Origin: Cellulomonas sp.
GTDB taxonomy: Bacteria; Actinomycetota; Actinomycetes; Actinomycetales; Cellulomonadaceae
Direction of reading: 5' to 3'
Assembly (NCBI RefSeq): GCF_017744555.1
Contig: NZ_JAGIBD010000001.1
Span: 1 to 64,000, forward strand
DNA length: 64,000 bases
Shown here: positions 36,201 to 45,055 of the stretch, piece after piece
How positions within the stretch are numbered: the first letter of the stretch is position 1
Layout: each line of letters opens with the position of its first letter
Translations under genes and position numbers: made by a program
Notes under the pieces: model-generated
What the model was told of the DNA's origin: nothing
The model's database searches: none
What the model saw: the letters and a program-made list of their open reading frames with translations, nothing else

Positions 36201-38329
36201 ACCCGGCGCTCGCGGGCTCCGGCTACCCGATCGACCAGGGCATCACGCACGTCGCCTCGCTGGACGAGCTGCGACGGCTGTACGTCGCGCCGTACGAGCC
36301 GGCGATCGCGGCGGGTGTCGGGTCGATCATGCCGTCGTACTCGGCCGTCTCGGTCGCGGGCGGCGACCCCGTCCGGATGCACGAGAACGGCGCGCTGAAC
36401 ACCGACCTGCTCAAGGGCGAGCTCGGCTTCGACGGGTTCCTCATCAGCGACTGGGAGGGCATCGACAAGCTCCCGGGCGGCACGTACGCCGAGAAGGCGG
36501 CGCGGTCGGTCAACGCCGGTCTCGACATGGCGATGGCGCCGTACAACTTCGCGACGTTCGTCCAGTCGATGACGACGAACGTCGAGAGCGGCGCCGTCTC
36601 GCAGGCCCGGGTCGACGACGCGGTCCGCCGGATCCTCACGCAGAAGTTCGCGCTCGGCCTGTTCGAGCAGCCGTTCACCGACCGGTCGCAGGCCGGCGTC
36701 GTCGGCTCGGACGCCCACCGGGCGGTCGCCCGGACGGCGGCGGCCGAGTCGCAGGTGCTCCTGAAGAACGACGCCGTCCTCCCGCTCGCCAAGGACGCGC
36801 ACGTGTACGTCGCGGGCTCCAACGCCGACGACCTCGGCAACCAGGCCGGCGGCTGGACGATCTCGTGGCAGGGCTCGTCCGGTCCGATCACGACCGGGAC
36901 GACGATCCTCGGCGGGATCCAGCAGGTCGCCCCCGGTGCCTCCGTCACGTACTCCGAGGACGCCTCGGCGCCCGTCGGCGACGCGACGGTCGGTGTCGTC
37001 GTGGTCGGTGAGACGCCGTACGCCGAGGGTCAGGGCGACGTCGGCAACAACGGCAGGAGCCTGTCGCTGTCGGCTGCCGACCGGACCGCGATCGACCGCG
37101 TCTGCGGCGCCGTGCCGTGCGCGGTGCTCGTCGTCTCGGGCCGCCCGCAGCTCGTCACGGACCAGCTCGGTGAGATCGACGCGCTCGTCGCGTCGTGGCT
37201 GCCCGGCTCGGAGGGTGCGGGGGTCGCGGACGTGCTGTTCGGCGACCGTCCCTTCACCGGCCGCCTGCCCGTGACGTGGCCGGCGACCGCCGAGCAGGTG
37301 CCGGTCAACGTCGGCGACGACACGTACGACCCGCTGTACGCGTACGGGTGGGGCCTGCGCACGGACGCGCAGCGCGACCGCCTCACGACGGTCGTGGCCG
37401 ACCTCCCGGCGGGTGCCGCGCGCGACGCGGTGCAGGCGGTGCTCGACGCACCCGTGTGGTCGGGTTCGTCGCTCGACCCGGCGACGCTCGCGACGTCGGT
37501 CCCGCTCCTCGCGCACGCCGCCGGCCTGCTCGACGGCACGGACCGCGGCACGGCGCGAGCGGCGGGGCTCGTCGTCTCGCTGCTCCGCGACCTCGCGCAG
37601 GCGACGGTCGTCGGGGCGTCCATGAACGCCCTGCCCGACGACGCCGTCGCCCTCACCGCCGACGCCGAGCACGCCCTCATGTCCGGCGCGGCGGGCGACG
37701 CCGCCGAGCTCCTCGCACGCGTCGCCGGTGTCTCGACGACCGCGCCGGTGGCGTCGAGGACGACGCTCTCGCTCTCGTCGCCCGTCGCGGTCCTCGGCCG
37801 GCCGGTCACGGCCCGCGTCACGGTCACCGCGGAGGGGACGACCCCGACCGGCACGGTCGAGATCCAGGCGGACGGGGTCCCGGTGGCGAACGTCACCCTG
37901 ACCCACGGCACCGGCAAGGTGACATTCCCGGCGACGCTCGCCGCGGGCCATCACCGGCTCGTCGCGGTCTACGGGGGAGCCCCCGCCGCCGACCCGCCCG
38001 TGCTGGGCTCGTCGTCGAAGGCCGTCCCGCTCACCGTCCTCAAGACCCTCCCGAGGGTCTCCACCGACGGCACCGACTGGTCGGTCCGCGCCAAGGACCC
38101 GAAGGTGGTCCAGGTGCAGGTCAGCGGTGTCCCGGGCGTCACACCGACCGGCACGGTCGACGTGTGGGTCAACGGCGCCCGCCGCGGCAGCGCGACCCTC
38201 GACGCCGCCGGCCACGCGACCGTCACGCTGCCGTCGTCGACCAGGACCTCGCTCGTCGTCGTGACGTACCGCGGCGACGACGGCTACCTCCCGTGGGCGT
38301 CCCTTCCTCACCTGCTGGTGGTGCGCTGA
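33233..38329 (+). CDS. large secreted GH3 glycoside hydrolase with binding modules
   Basis: 1,698 residues. Order: signal peptide (1-39, GPATAAP), F5/8 type C (discoidin) module (about 42-190), Calx-beta-like module (about 200-300), two jelly-roll CBM11-like modules (about 312-470 and 478-660), a second Calx-beta-like module (about 668-778), GH3 N-terminal barrel (about 785-1130; KH at 979-980, likely nucleophile D1073 in ISDWEG), GH3 C-terminal domain (about 1150-1375), a helical segment, and two Ig-like modules to the end. It probably acts as a beta-glucosidase or exo-glucanase-type enzyme on cell-wall glucans; the exact substrate cannot be read from sequence. AAGGGAG precedes the GTG. No membrane or sortase anchor. 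Confidence 0.9.
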   Translation: MRRARTTRPRPQRWTGALAALAAVVPLALVATAGPATAAPGDLALTGTASASQFQSDADGTFPPGAATDGDPGTRWASGNGPDEDVPFTAWLQVDLGTTAAVDHVVLAWEAAYARGYELQVATADPGDPASWSTVHTEAAGDGGTDDVTLATPADARYVRLQMNQRTSFDWDPSRLHWYGYSLFSLEVYGTPAEVATAFGTSGVTVPAGSDATVPVVLAVPAATTQSVHVSSTGGTATAGADYTAVDQVVTFAPGETSKDVTVTTVDHGPLAQVGTVVLTLDSPSAGLVLGGRTTATVTITPHGQLPDVGAVTVLDDYEDGVPAGYTTWGISAPVTPVLTTAPADHDGDALVATVSGAPAPGDWFGFTHDTSPTDWSAHDGFTFWFLGTGGGGLLRHEVKSNGQLFETSVVDDTAGWRRVNVAFATLRLKNDPASDARFDPHVSAGFAVTLTDLGAGAWQFDDLGLYDRVTTVEDAEGDVPIAEPGTTVGLFTWGSAGADVTLGVTQQDREGGPADNHVLSGTYLIPSGGWGGFSENLAAGQDWSSFRGIRLLWYASQDNRPASPTAGDDIKVELKDGGPDGEHSELWATTFKDNWSPDGSRWKIVDLPFSQFTLSGYQPGDAATRNGTLDLTSSWGYALTFVPGTAAAKAWAVDDVQLYGSAVPAPTATVTAAQDVVLVDPGETAHVPVVLTTTDGQPLTGPVTVTYANGPGTATAGEHYDAFSGTLTFDAGTASGTTQTVDVVTHATATVDDARTVEVTLAATGAAVGTSPRVVLDAVGAPYLDATLPTAQRVDDLLGRMTLAEKLGQMTQAERLGLKSPQQIADLALGSVLSGGGSVPAANTATGWADMVDGFQRQALSTRLQIPLIYGVDAVHGHNNVVGATIFPHNEGLGAARDADLVEQTHRATAAEVRATGVPWAFAPCLCVTRDERWGRSYESFGEDPALVTAMAEPAITGLQGLDAADMSGADEVLATAKHWTGDGGTTYDPALAGSGYPIDQGITHVASLDELRRLYVAPYEPAIAAGVGSIMPSYSAVSVAGGDPVRMHENGALNTDLLKGELGFDGFLISDWEGIDKLPGGTYAEKAARSVNAGLDMAMAPYNFATFVQSMTTNVESGAVSQARVDDAVRRILTQKFALGLFEQPFTDRSQAGVVGSDAHRAVARTAAAESQVLLKNDAVLPLAKDAHVYVAGSNADDLGNQAGGWTISWQGSSGPITTGTTILGGIQQVAPGASVTYSEDASAPVGDATVGVVVVGETPYAEGQGDVGNNGRSLSLSAADRTAIDRVCGAVPCAVLVVSGRPQLVTDQLGEIDALVASWLPGSEGAGVADVLFGDRPFTGRLPVTWPATAEQVPVNVGDDTYDPLYAYGWGLRTDAQRDRLTTVVADLPAGAARDAVQAVLDAPVWSGSSLDPATLATSVPLLAHAAGLLDGTDRGTARAAGLVVSLLRDLAQATVVGASMNALPDDAVALTADAEHALMSGAAGDAAELLARVAGVSTTAPVASRTTLSLSSPVAVLGRPVTARVTVTAEGTTPTGTVEIQADGVPVANVTLTHGTGKVTFPATLAAGHHRLVAVYGGAPAADPPVLGSSSKAVPLTVLKTLPRVSTDGTDWSVRAKDPKVVQVQVSGVPGVTPTGTVDVWVNGARRGSATLDAAGHATVTLPSSTRTSLVVVTYRGDDGYLPWASLPHLLVVR

Positions 38330-38334
38330 GAGGC

Positions 38335-38375
38335 GGGCAGCCCGCGCGCGACCCCCGTTCCCGCGCGGGCTGCCC
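38335..38375 (+). terminator. terminator after the GH3 gene
   Basis: A perfect 14-bp stem (38335-38348 with 38362-38375) with a 13-nt loop, 6 nt after the stop codon. Confidence 0.8.
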
Positions 38376-38425
38376 GGGGTGTGCGTGAGAATGGGCGTCA
38401 GACCCGTCCGCCCTCTGGAGCCCCC

Positions 38426-39757
38426 GTGACCTTCGAGCACGCCCCCCGCGTCGCCATGCTCTCGGTGCACACCTCACCCCTGGAGCAACCCGGCACGGGC
38501 GATGCGGGCGGCATGAACGTCTACGTGCTCGAGCTGTCCCGGGCGCTGGCCGCCCGCGGCGCGCGCGTCGAGATCTTCACGCGCGCCACGTCGTCGGACC
38601 TCCCCGAGACGGTGGTGCTGCCCGGCGCCGACGCGGCCGGCCGCGAGCTCACGCCCGACGAGTCCCGCGACGTGCTCCTCGCGCACGCCGTCGAGCCCGG
38701 CATCACCCCGCCCGTGCTGGTGCACCACGTACCCGCGGGCCCGTTCGAGCGGCTCGACAAGAACGACCTGCCGGGCGTGCTGTGCGGCATGGCCGCCGGC
38801 GTGCTGCGCTCGGAGGCCGCGCGCCGTCCCGGCTGGTACGACGTCGTCCACTCGCACTACTGGCTGTCCGGCCAGGTCGGCCGCATCGCCGCCGACCGGT
38901 GGGAGGTGCCGCTCGTGCACACCGCCCACACCCTCGCCCGCGTGAAGAACGCGTCCCTCGCCCCCGGCGACACCCCCGAGCCGCACGGCCGCGTGCTCGG
39001 CGAGGAGCAGGTGGTCGCCGAGGCGGACGCGCTCGTGGCCAGCACGCCGTGCGAGGCGCACGAGCTCGTCGAGCTGTACGGCGCCGACCCGTCCCGCGTG
39101 CACGTCGTCGAACCCGGCGTGGACCTCGACCGGTTCGCCCCCGTCCCCGCCGCCTCGCGCGTCGCCGCACGTCAGGCGCTGGGTCTGCCGGTCGACCGCG
39201 ACATCGTGCTGTTCGCCGGCCGGGTCCAGGCCCTCAAGGCGCCCGACGTGCTGGTCCAGGCGCTCGGCGTGCTGCGCGCGACCGGCCGGCCCGTGCCGCT
39301 CCTCGTCGTGCTCGGGGGCCCGTCCGGCCGCTCCACCGCCGTGCGGGAGCTGCAGGCGCTCGCGGCCGTGACCGGCGTGCCCGACGACGTGGTCGTCCGC
39401 CCGCCCGCCGACCGCGACACGCTCGCCACCTGGTACCACGCAGCTGACGTCGTCGCGATGCCGTCGCGCTCCGAGTCGTTCGGGCTGGTCGCCGCGGAAG
39501 CGCAGGCCAGCGGCGTGCCGGTCGTGGCCGCCGCCGTCGGTGGCCTGCGGTCGATCGTCGAGGACGGCACGTCCGGCCGCCTCGTCCGCGGGCACGACCC
39601 GGCGGTCTGGGCCGACGTGCTGTCCGACGTCCTCGCCGACCGGGCAGCGCTCGCCACGATGTCGGGCGGCGCCCGTCAGGTCGCCGAACGCTTCGGCTGG
39701 GGCACGACGGCCGACCAGCTCCTCAAGGTCTACGGCGTCGCCGCCGAGTCCCGCTGA
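38426..39757 (+). CDS. mshA: D-inositol-3-phosphate glycosyltransferase (mycothiol synthesis)
   Basis: GT4 glycosyltransferase that joins UDP-GlcNAc to 1L-myo-inositol-1-phosphate, the first step of mycothiol synthesis. 443 residues: [20 protein letters not shown] then GMNVYV (sugar-phosphate loop), [33 protein letters not shown], and the GT4 EX7E-type C-terminal region [21 protein letters not shown] at 38426 is chosen because TCTGGAG lies 5 nt upstream and the MshA N-terminus starts there. Other msh genes are not in the window. Confidence 0.93.
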   Translation: MTFEHAPRVAMLSVHTSPLEQPGTGDAGGMNVYVLELSRALAARGARVEIFTRATSSDLPETVVLPGADAAGRELTPDESRDVLLAHAVEPGITPPVLVHHVPAGPFERLDKNDLPGVLCGMAAGVLRSEAARRPGWYDVVHSHYWLSGQVGRIAADRWEVPLVHTAHTLARVKNASLAPGDTPEPHGRVLGEEQVVAEADALVASTPCEAHELVELYGADPSRVHVVEPGVDLDRFAPVPAASRVAARQALGLPVDRDIVLFAGRVQALKAPDVLVQALGVLRATGRPVPLLVVLGGPSGRSTAVRELQALAAVTGVPDDVVVRPPADRDTLATWYHAADVVAMPSRSESFGLVAAEAQASGVPVVAAAVGGLRSIVEDGTSGRLVRGHDPAVWADVLSDVLADRAALATMSGGARQVAERFGWGTTADQLLKVYGVAAESR

Positions 39758-39760
39758 CGC

Positions 39761-40111
39761 TCACTCCGGCTGCCAGAGCTCGATCCGGTTGCCCTCGGGG
39801 TCGCTGACCCACCCGAACCGGCCGACGCCGTCCATGTCCTGCACCTCGTCGGCGACCGTCCCGCCCGCGGCCCGCACCTGCGCGAGCATGGCGTCGAGGT
39901 CGTCCACCCGGAAGTTGAGCATCGTCTGCTGCTCGACGGGGAAGTAGTCGCTCGCGCGCTCGAACGCCGCGAAGACGGTCGGCCCTGCGGACGGCTGCCA
40001 GAGCCCGTGCTCGTCGAGGTCGAGCCCGAGCACGTCCCGGTACCAGGCGCTCAGCGCCGCGGGGTCGGACGCGCGCACGAAGTACCCACCGATTCCGGTC
40101 ACCCGCTCCAT
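39761..40111 (-). CDS. VOC (glyoxalase/bleomycin-resistance) superfamily protein
   Basis: 116 residues with the paired beta-alpha-beta-beta-beta units of the VOC fold: [20 protein letters not shown] in the first half and [20 protein letters not shown] in the second, ending [16 protein letters not shown] with the metal-ligand Glu. No specific substrate is indicated. An in-frame ATG 4 codons upstream (40123) is an alternative start. It converges with mshA, 3 bp apart. Confidence 0.85.
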   Translation of the reverse strand: MERVTGIGGYFVRASDPAALSAWYRDVLGLDLDEHGLWQPSAGPTVFAAFERASDYFPVEQQTMLNFRVDDLDAMLAQVRAAGGTVADEVQDMDGVGRFGWVSDPEGNRIELWQPE

Positions 40112-40192
40112 GGCGCTCAGCATGGCAGCAGGTCGACGGACAAGCGACGGACGTCCCGCACGCACCCGGCGACGCTGCGGCAGGATGGCCCC

Positions 40193-40933
40193 ATGACCTA
40201 CACCCTCGTGCTGCTCCGCCACGGCGAGAGCGAGTGGAACGCCAAGAACCTGTTCACCGGCTGGGTCGACGTGGCCCTCTCCGAGAAGGGCATCGAGGAG
40301 GCGAAGCGCGGCGGCACGCTGCTCACCGACGCGGGCGTGCTGCCCGACGTGGTGCACACGTCGCTGCTGCGCCGCGCGATCACCACGGCGAACCTCGCGC
40401 TCGACGCCGCGGACCGCCACTGGATCCCCGTCAAGCGCAGCTGGCGCCTGAACGAGCGTCACTACGGCGCCCTGCAGGGCAAGGACAAGAAGCAGACGCT
40501 CGACGAGTACGGCGAGGAGCAGTTCATGCTCTGGCGCCGCTCGTACGACGTGCCGCCGCCGGACATCACGCCCGGCTCGGAGTTCTCGCAGGACGCCGAC
40601 CCGCGCTACGCCGGTGAGCCGATCCCGCTGGCCGAGGCGCTCGCGCAGGTCCTCGACCGCGCGCTGCCGTACTGGACCTCGGACATCGTCCCGGACCTGC
40701 AGGCCGGCAAGGTCGTGCTGGTCGCGGCGCACGGCAACTCGATCCGCGCGCTGGTCAAGCACCTCGACGACGTGGACGACGCGACGATCGCCGGGATCAA
40801 CATCCCGACGGGCATCCCGCTGCTCTACACGCTCGACGAGGAGACCCTCAAGCCGACCAACCCGGGCGGCACGTACCTCGACCCCGAGGCGGCCGCGGAG
40901 GCCATCAAGGCGGTCGCGAACCAGGGTCGCTGA
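40193..40933 (+). CDS. gpmA: 2,3-bisphosphoglycerate-dependent phosphoglycerate mutase
   Basis: Glycolytic interconversion of 3- and 2-phosphoglycerate. 246 residues: the phosphohistidine motif [50 protein letters not shown] and the second active-site His in [14 protein letters not shown] at 40193 gives the standard N-terminus [12 protein letters not shown]; the open frame reaches upstream into the neighbouring antisense gene and is ignored. A CAGGAT box 6 nt before the ATG suggests a leaderless transcript. Confidence 0.96.
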   Translation: MTYTLVLLRHGESEWNAKNLFTGWVDVALSEKGIEEAKRGGTLLTDAGVLPDVVHTSLLRRAITTANLALDAADRHWIPVKRSWRLNERHYGALQGKDKKQTLDEYGEEQFMLWRRSYDVPPPDITPGSEFSQDADPRYAGEPIPLAEALAQVLDRALPYWTSDIVPDLQAGKVVLVAAHGNSIRALVKHLDDVDDATIAGINIPTGIPLLYTLDEETLKPTNPGGTYLDPEAAAEAIKAVANQGR

Positions 40934-40950
40934 CCCTCGGGAGCATCCAC

Positions 40951-40987
40951 CGACGCGCCGGTCACCCCTCGGGTGACCGGCGCGTCG
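40951..40987. terminator. bidirectional terminator containing a stop codon
   Basis: A perfect 17-bp stem (40951-40967 with 40971-40987) with a 3-nt loop lies after gpmA. The stop codon of the convergent YjbR-like gene (40962-40964) and its last codons are inside the hairpin. Confidence 0.8.
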
Positions 40988-41399
40988 TCGTGTCGGAGCG
41001 GTCGAACGCCGCGATCGCGGCCCGCGTGGCCGACATCCGCCAGCCCGTCTCGACGATCTCCTCGAGCTCGGCCCAGTCGGGCGAGTGCGCCTTGTCGAGG
41101 TGCGCGGCGACCCACCCGTGCCGGCCCATGTACGGCGCGACGAAGTACCGGTCGGGGTCGCGCGCGACGATCGCCTGCTGCTCGTGCCGGTCCGCCTTGC
41201 ACCACAGCGCGAGCCGCCCGTCGCCGTGGTGGTCGGGCAGGATCCACGCGAACCGCTTGCCGCGCGTGAAGAACCCGGTGTTCCCGTACGGGTCGACCTC
41301 GGCGGTCGCCTCGGGGAGCCGCGCGACGACGTCGCCGATCCGCCGTCGTGCCTCGGCGACGTCGTCGTCGCCCCACCCGAGCACCCGCCCCTGGCTCAC
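40962..41399 (-). CDS. MmcQ/YjbR-family protein
   Basis: 145 residues of the YjbR (double wing-like, CyaY-resembling) family: VDPYGNTGFFTRGKRFAWIL, LALWCKADRHEQQA and MGRHGWVAAHLDKAHSPDWA are characteristic. Often called DNA-binding from the fold, but the function is not established. GTG start at 41399. Its last codons form half of the terminator shared with gpmA. Confidence 0.85.
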   Translation of the reverse strand: MSQGRVLGWGDDDVAEARRRIGDVVARLPEATAEVDPYGNTGFFTRGKRFAWILPDHHGDGRLALWCKADRHEQQAIVARDPDRYFVAPYMGRHGWVAAHLDKAHSPDWAELEEIVETGWRMSATRAAIAAFDRSDTTTRRSPEG

Positions 41400-41661
41400 C
41401 GCCCCACGCTACCGACGCCGGGTGCACTGCGTCGCCCGTCGAGTTCGGAGGTTGCGGTCGAGTTCGGGGCTTGCAACCCACGAAGTCGCCTCGAACCCAC
41501 GAACTCGGCTCCGCAGGTCCGGGACCGACCCGGGGTCAGACGGGCGGGGCGGCGAGGGCGGCGGTGGCCGGGTTCGTGCCACCCAGCCGCGCGAGCGCCG
41601 CGGTCCCGTCGCCCGTCCGGCGCAGGCACGAGGTGGTCCGCGCGGGTCGAGCGGGTGCCCG
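41400..41661. other. intergenic region without a gene
   Basis: 262 bp between the YjbR-like gene and phoU. I find no open frame with coding features. The left half holds four related 19-nt units; the right half is GC-rich with no clear signal. Confidence 0.7.
41438..41512. repeat. compound repeat of four 19-nt units
   Basis: Two direct units beginning GTCGAGTTCGG (41438-41456 and 41457-41475) are followed by two direct units beginning AACCCACGAA (41475-41493 and 41494-41512). The core CGAGTTCG of the first pair is inverted as CGAACTCG in the last, so the element can fold into a cruciform or hairpin. Confidence 0.75.
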
Positions 41662-42321
41662 TCAGGAGGCGGAGATCTCCTCGCCGACGGTGCCGGTCAC
41701 CAGGTACACGACACGGCGCGCGACGGAGACGCCGTGGTCGCCGAACCGCTCGTAGTAGCGACCGACGAGCGTGACGTCCACGGTCTCCTGCGGGGTGCCC
41801 GCCCACGAGCCGTTGAGCAGCGCCGTGAACGTGTCCTCGTGCAGCTCGTCGAGCAGGTCGTCGTCCTGCTCGATGGCCTCGGCGATCGCGAGGTCCCGGT
41901 TCTCGAGCAGCGTCGAGAGGCGCCGGGCGACCCGGACGGCGGCGTCGTGCATCTCGGCGAACGTGCCGGACAGCCCGTGCGGGATGGCGTGACGCGGATA
42001 CCGACCGCGGGCGACCTGCGCGATGTGCCGGGCGAGGTCGCCCATGCGCTCGAGGGTCGCGCTCATCCGCAGCGCGGACACGACGATCCGCAGGTCGGTG
42101 GCGACCGGTGCCTGCTGGGCGAGCAGCAGCACGCAACGCTCGTCGAGGTCGCGCTCGAGCTCGTCGATCTCGAGGTCGCCGGCGATGACCTGCTCGGCGA
42201 GCGCGAGGTCGGCGGTCAGCAGCGCGACTCCGGCGTCGGTGATCGCGCGCTCGACCCGGCTCGCGAGGGTGACCAGGTCGTCGCCGAGCTGGGTGAGCTC
42301 GGCGTCGAAGATGTCCCGCAT
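41662..42321 (-). CDS. phoU: phosphate signalling complex accessory protein PhoU
   Basis: 219 residues, two three-helix PhoU repeats: MRDIFDAELTQLGDDLVTLA at the N-terminus and VARRLSTLLENRDLAIAEAI in the second half, with the metal-binding DEEIDxLE-like segment read here as GDLEIDELERDLDE. PhoU links Pst transporter activity to the phosphate two-component system. GGAGAGGATC precedes the ATG. It is separated from pst but near senX3-regX3, and its upstream region has PHO-box-like repeats. Confidence 0.93.
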   Translation of the reverse strand: MRDIFDAELTQLGDDLVTLASRVERAITDAGVALLTADLALAEQVIAGDLEIDELERDLDERCVLLLAQQAPVATDLRIVVSALRMSATLERMGDLARHIAQVARGRYPRHAIPHGLSGTFAEMHDAAVRVARRLSTLLENRDLAIAEAIEQDDDLLDELHEDTFTALLNGSWAGTPQETVDVTLVGRYYERFGDHGVSVARRVVYLVTGTVGEEISAS

Positions 42322-42372
42322 GTGATCCTCTCCTGTCGCGGCGGGGTGCCGCGCGGTCGTCAGGCTGACACC

Positions 42373-42405
42373 GGCAGATGAACGGCCGGGCTCTGCCAGG
42401 TGAAC
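42373..42405 (-). promoter_or_regulatory. PHO-box-like repeats upstream of phoU
   Basis: On the minus strand GTTCACCTGGC (42405-42395) and GTTCATCTGCC (42383-42373) are two 11-nt half-sites with one 11-nt unit between them, matching the GTTCAYC-type direct repeats bound by actinobacterial PhoP/RegX3 regulators. Confidence 0.65.
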
Positions 42406-42478
42406 GCAGGGCGGCAGTTGGACCGCGCGGCGGAGCGGGAGGGGCCCGTCATCTTGCGCAGACGTCCGACTTGCCCGT

Positions 42479-42484
42479 TACGTT
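42479..42484 (+). promoter_or_regulatory. -10 box for a leaderless LuxR-gene transcript
   Basis: TACGTT (TANNNT) ends 6 nt before the GTG at 42491; no ribosome-binding site is visible. Confidence 0.5.
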
Positions 42485-42490
42485 CTGGGT

Positions 42491-45055
42491 GTGAGCGGCA
42501 TCACATCGTTGGTGGGCGCACCGGGGGTCAAGATCACGGCTCCCACGCTCGGGGGCTTCGTCGTGCCACGGCCGGACCGGGTCGCCGACCTGGACGCGCT
42601 GGTCACCGGGCACCGCGTCACGCTCGTCGTCGCGCCCGCCGGGTTCGGCAAGTCGACGCTGCTGGCGTCCTGGACCGCGACCGTCTGCGACCGGCCCGTC
42701 GCGTGGCTCGCGCTCGACGCGTCCGACGACGACCCCGCCCGCCTGCTGCACGGCCTCGCGCATGCCGTCGCGGCGGTGGTCCCGGGTGGGGCGGCCCGGA
42801 CCGTCGACGAGCTGCTCGTGGCCCTCGACCGCGCACCCGACGGGCTCGTGGTCGTGGTCGACGACGTGCAGGCGCTCGGCGCCGACGTGGTCCGGGACGT
42901 GCTCGGCCGGCTCGTCCGCTACGCACCGCCCGGCCTGCGGCTGGTCCTCGCCGGCCGGTACGACCCGCCGCTGCCGCTGCACCGGCTGCGCCTCGCCGGC
43001 GAGCTCGGCGAGGTCCGGGAGCGGGCGCTCGCGTTCGACGGGACGGAGGTCGCGCGGCTCGCCTCGTCGTCGGGCGTGGAGCTCAGCGCGAGCGAGGCCG
43101 AGGAGCTGCGCGGGCTGACGGGCGGCTGGCCGGTCGCGGTCCGGATGTCGCTCCTGTCGCTCGCGGCGGGCGACGACCCCGGCGCGCGCGTCCGGCGCAT
43201 GCCCGCGCTCGCCGTACCGGTCGCGGACTACCTGGTCGACGAGGTCCTCGACGGCCTCCCCGCCCCGCTCGCGGAGTTCGTGCTGCGGGCCACGGTCGAC
43301 GACGTGGTGGACCCGGTGCTCGCGGAGCGGCTCGTCCCCGGCGGTGCGCGGCTGCTCGACGAGTGCGTCGCCCGCGGCCTGTTCCTCACGCGGACGGTGC
43401 CGAACGCTCGCGACGAGGGCCCCGTGTACCGCTGGCACGCGCTGTTCGCCGCGCAGTGCCGGGTGCTGCAGGGGCGGCGCGACCCGGACCTGCTGGTCGC
43501 GACCCACCGGCTCGTCGCCGAGCACCGCCGCTCGACGGACTGGGTGTCGGCCGTCCGGCACGCGTCGGCGGCCGGCGACGACGCGGTCGCGGCCGGCCTG
43601 CTGCACGCGCACTGGGCCGACCTGCTGGTCGAGGGCGACACGGCCCTGCTCCGGCGGCTCCTCGCACAGCTCCCCGCGACGCTCGCGCGCGACCCGGGCG
43701 TGCTGCTCGCGGCGGCGGCGGCCGACGTGCAGGACGGCGACGGCGACCTCGTCGCGCTCGCGCACGCCCGCCGCGCGGCGCAGGGGGCCTGGTCGGACAC
43801 CGACGAGCTCGTCGGCCGGCTCCTCGGACCCGTGCTGTCGTCGGCGGGCCAGACCCCGGCCGCTGTGGCGTGGGCGACCCCGGCGCTCGACGCCCCCGAC
43901 GTCGACCCGGCCACCCGGGCGTTCGGCCTGTACCTCGTGGGGCGCGTCGAGGCGCAGACCGGCGTCGACACGCGCCGCGCGCGCGACCACCTCACCGAGG
44001 GCGCGACGGTCGCGGCGGCGAACGGGCTCCCGGCGATCGCCGCAGGCTGCCGCGCGGAGCAGAGCCTCTTGCTCGCGGACGACGGCGAGCTCACCCGGGC
44101 CGACGACACCGCGGGGCACGTGCTCGACCAGGGCGCCGAGCACGGCTGGACGCGGACGAGCGCGCTCGCCGCCGCGCACCTCGCCCGCGGCGTGACGGCG
44201 TTCTGGCAGGACCGGCTCGCCGACGCGCGCAGGCACCTGGCCGCCGCCCAGACCGGCGCCGGTCGGCAGCGGCCCGAGGTGGCGGTCCGGGCGGCGGCGG
44301 TGCTCGCGCTCGTCTGCCTCGCGCAGGACGACGGCGCCGGCTTCGCGCGTGCCCGCGCCGCGGTGGGGGACGACCCGCGGTGGCGGACCGTGGCCTCGTT
44401 CGCGGACGTGCTCGGCGTGGTCGACACCGTCGCGCACGTGCGGCACGGCGACCTCGCGGCCGGGCTGCGGACCGCCCACGAGGCCGCCGACGTCGCGCAC
44501 CCGCTCGCGACGGTGTGGGAGGCCGAGACGCAACGGCTCGCGGGCCACTCGGACGCCGCGGACCGCGCCCTCGACCGGCTCGACGGCCTCCGGATCCCGG
44601 CTCACGTCGAAGTCTCGGCCGCACTCACCCGGGCGCTGCTGCGGTCCGCGCAGCACGACGAGGCCGGCGCGCACCGCGAGCTCGAGCACGCGCTCGCCGT
44701 CGCCGCGCCCGAAGGCGTGCGCCGCCCGTTCGCCGACCGCGCCGACGACCTGCACGCCCTGCTCGTCGACCACCTGGCGTGGGGCAGCGCGCACGAGGAG
44801 TTCGTCGCCGGCCTGCTCGCGTCGGCGCCGCCCGCCCGCACCTCACGCCCGGCCGTCCGCGCGTGGGAGCTCACGGCCCGCGAGCACGAGGTGCTGGTGC
44901 GGCTGCGGTCGACGATGACCACCACCGAGATCGGCGCCGCGCTGTTCGTCTCGACCAACACCGTCAAGACCCACCAGCGGTCGATCTACCGCAAGCTCGG
45001 CGTCGCGGGCCGCCGCGAGGCCGTCCGTCTGGCCGCGGCGAACGGTCTCATCTGA
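42491..45055 (+). CDS. MalT-like LuxR-family (LAL/STAND) transcriptional regulator
   Basis: 854 residues. N-terminal P-loop ATPase with Walker A APAGFGKST (48-56), the Walker B-like region LVVVVDDVQAL, then helical winged and TPR-like repeats through the middle, and a C-terminal LuxR helix-turn-helix (about 790-854: LTAREHEVLVRLRSTMTT then TEIGAALFVSTNTVKTHQ). Such proteins are ATP- and ligand-dependent activators, in the best-known case of maltose genes. No obvious target operon adjoins it. It is divergent from phoU, so the two share a 169-bp control region. GTG start with a leaderless -10 box. Confidence 0.92.
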   Translation: MSGITSLVGAPGVKITAPTLGGFVVPRPDRVADLDALVTGHRVTLVVAPAGFGKSTLLASWTATVCDRPVAWLALDASDDDPARLLHGLAHAVAAVVPGGAARTVDELLVALDRAPDGLVVVVDDVQALGADVVRDVLGRLVRYAPPGLRLVLAGRYDPPLPLHRLRLAGELGEVRERALAFDGTEVARLASSSGVELSASEAEELRGLTGGWPVAVRMSLLSLAAGDDPGARVRRMPALAVPVADYLVDEVLDGLPAPLAEFVLRATVDDVVDPVLAERLVPGGARLLDECVARGLFLTRTVPNARDEGPVYRWHALFAAQCRVLQGRRDPDLLVATHRLVAEHRRSTDWVSAVRHASAAGDDAVAAGLLHAHWADLLVEGDTALLRRLLAQLPATLARDPGVLLAAAAADVQDGDGDLVALAHARRAAQGAWSDTDELVGRLLGPVLSSAGQTPAAVAWATPALDAPDVDPATRAFGLYLVGRVEAQTGVDTRRARDHLTEGATVAAANGLPAIAAGCRAEQSLLLADDGELTRADDTAGHVLDQGAEHGWTRTSALAAAHLARGVTAFWQDRLADARRHLAAAQTGAGRQRPEVAVRAAAVLALVCLAQDDGAGFARARAAVGDDPRWRTVASFADVLGVVDTVAHVRHGDLAAGLRTAHEAADVAHPLATVWEAETQRLAGHSDAADRALDRLDGLRIPAHVEVSAALTRALLRSAQHDEAGAHRELEHALAVAAPEGVRRPFADRADDLHALLVDHLAWGSAHEEFVAGLLASAPPARTSRPAVRAWELTAREHEVLVRLRSTMTTTEIGAALFVSTNTVKTHQRSIYRKLGVAGRREAVRLAAANGLI

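Noticed and set aside
33086..38470. A 1,794-codon minus-strand frame opposite the GH3 gene
   Set aside because: Same compositional artefact; the plus strand has signal peptide, catalytic motifs and ribosome-binding site.
41396..42136. Second frame overlapping phoU that might hint at a frameshifted phoU
   Set aside because: The 219-residue PhoU frame is complete from start to stop with both repeats.
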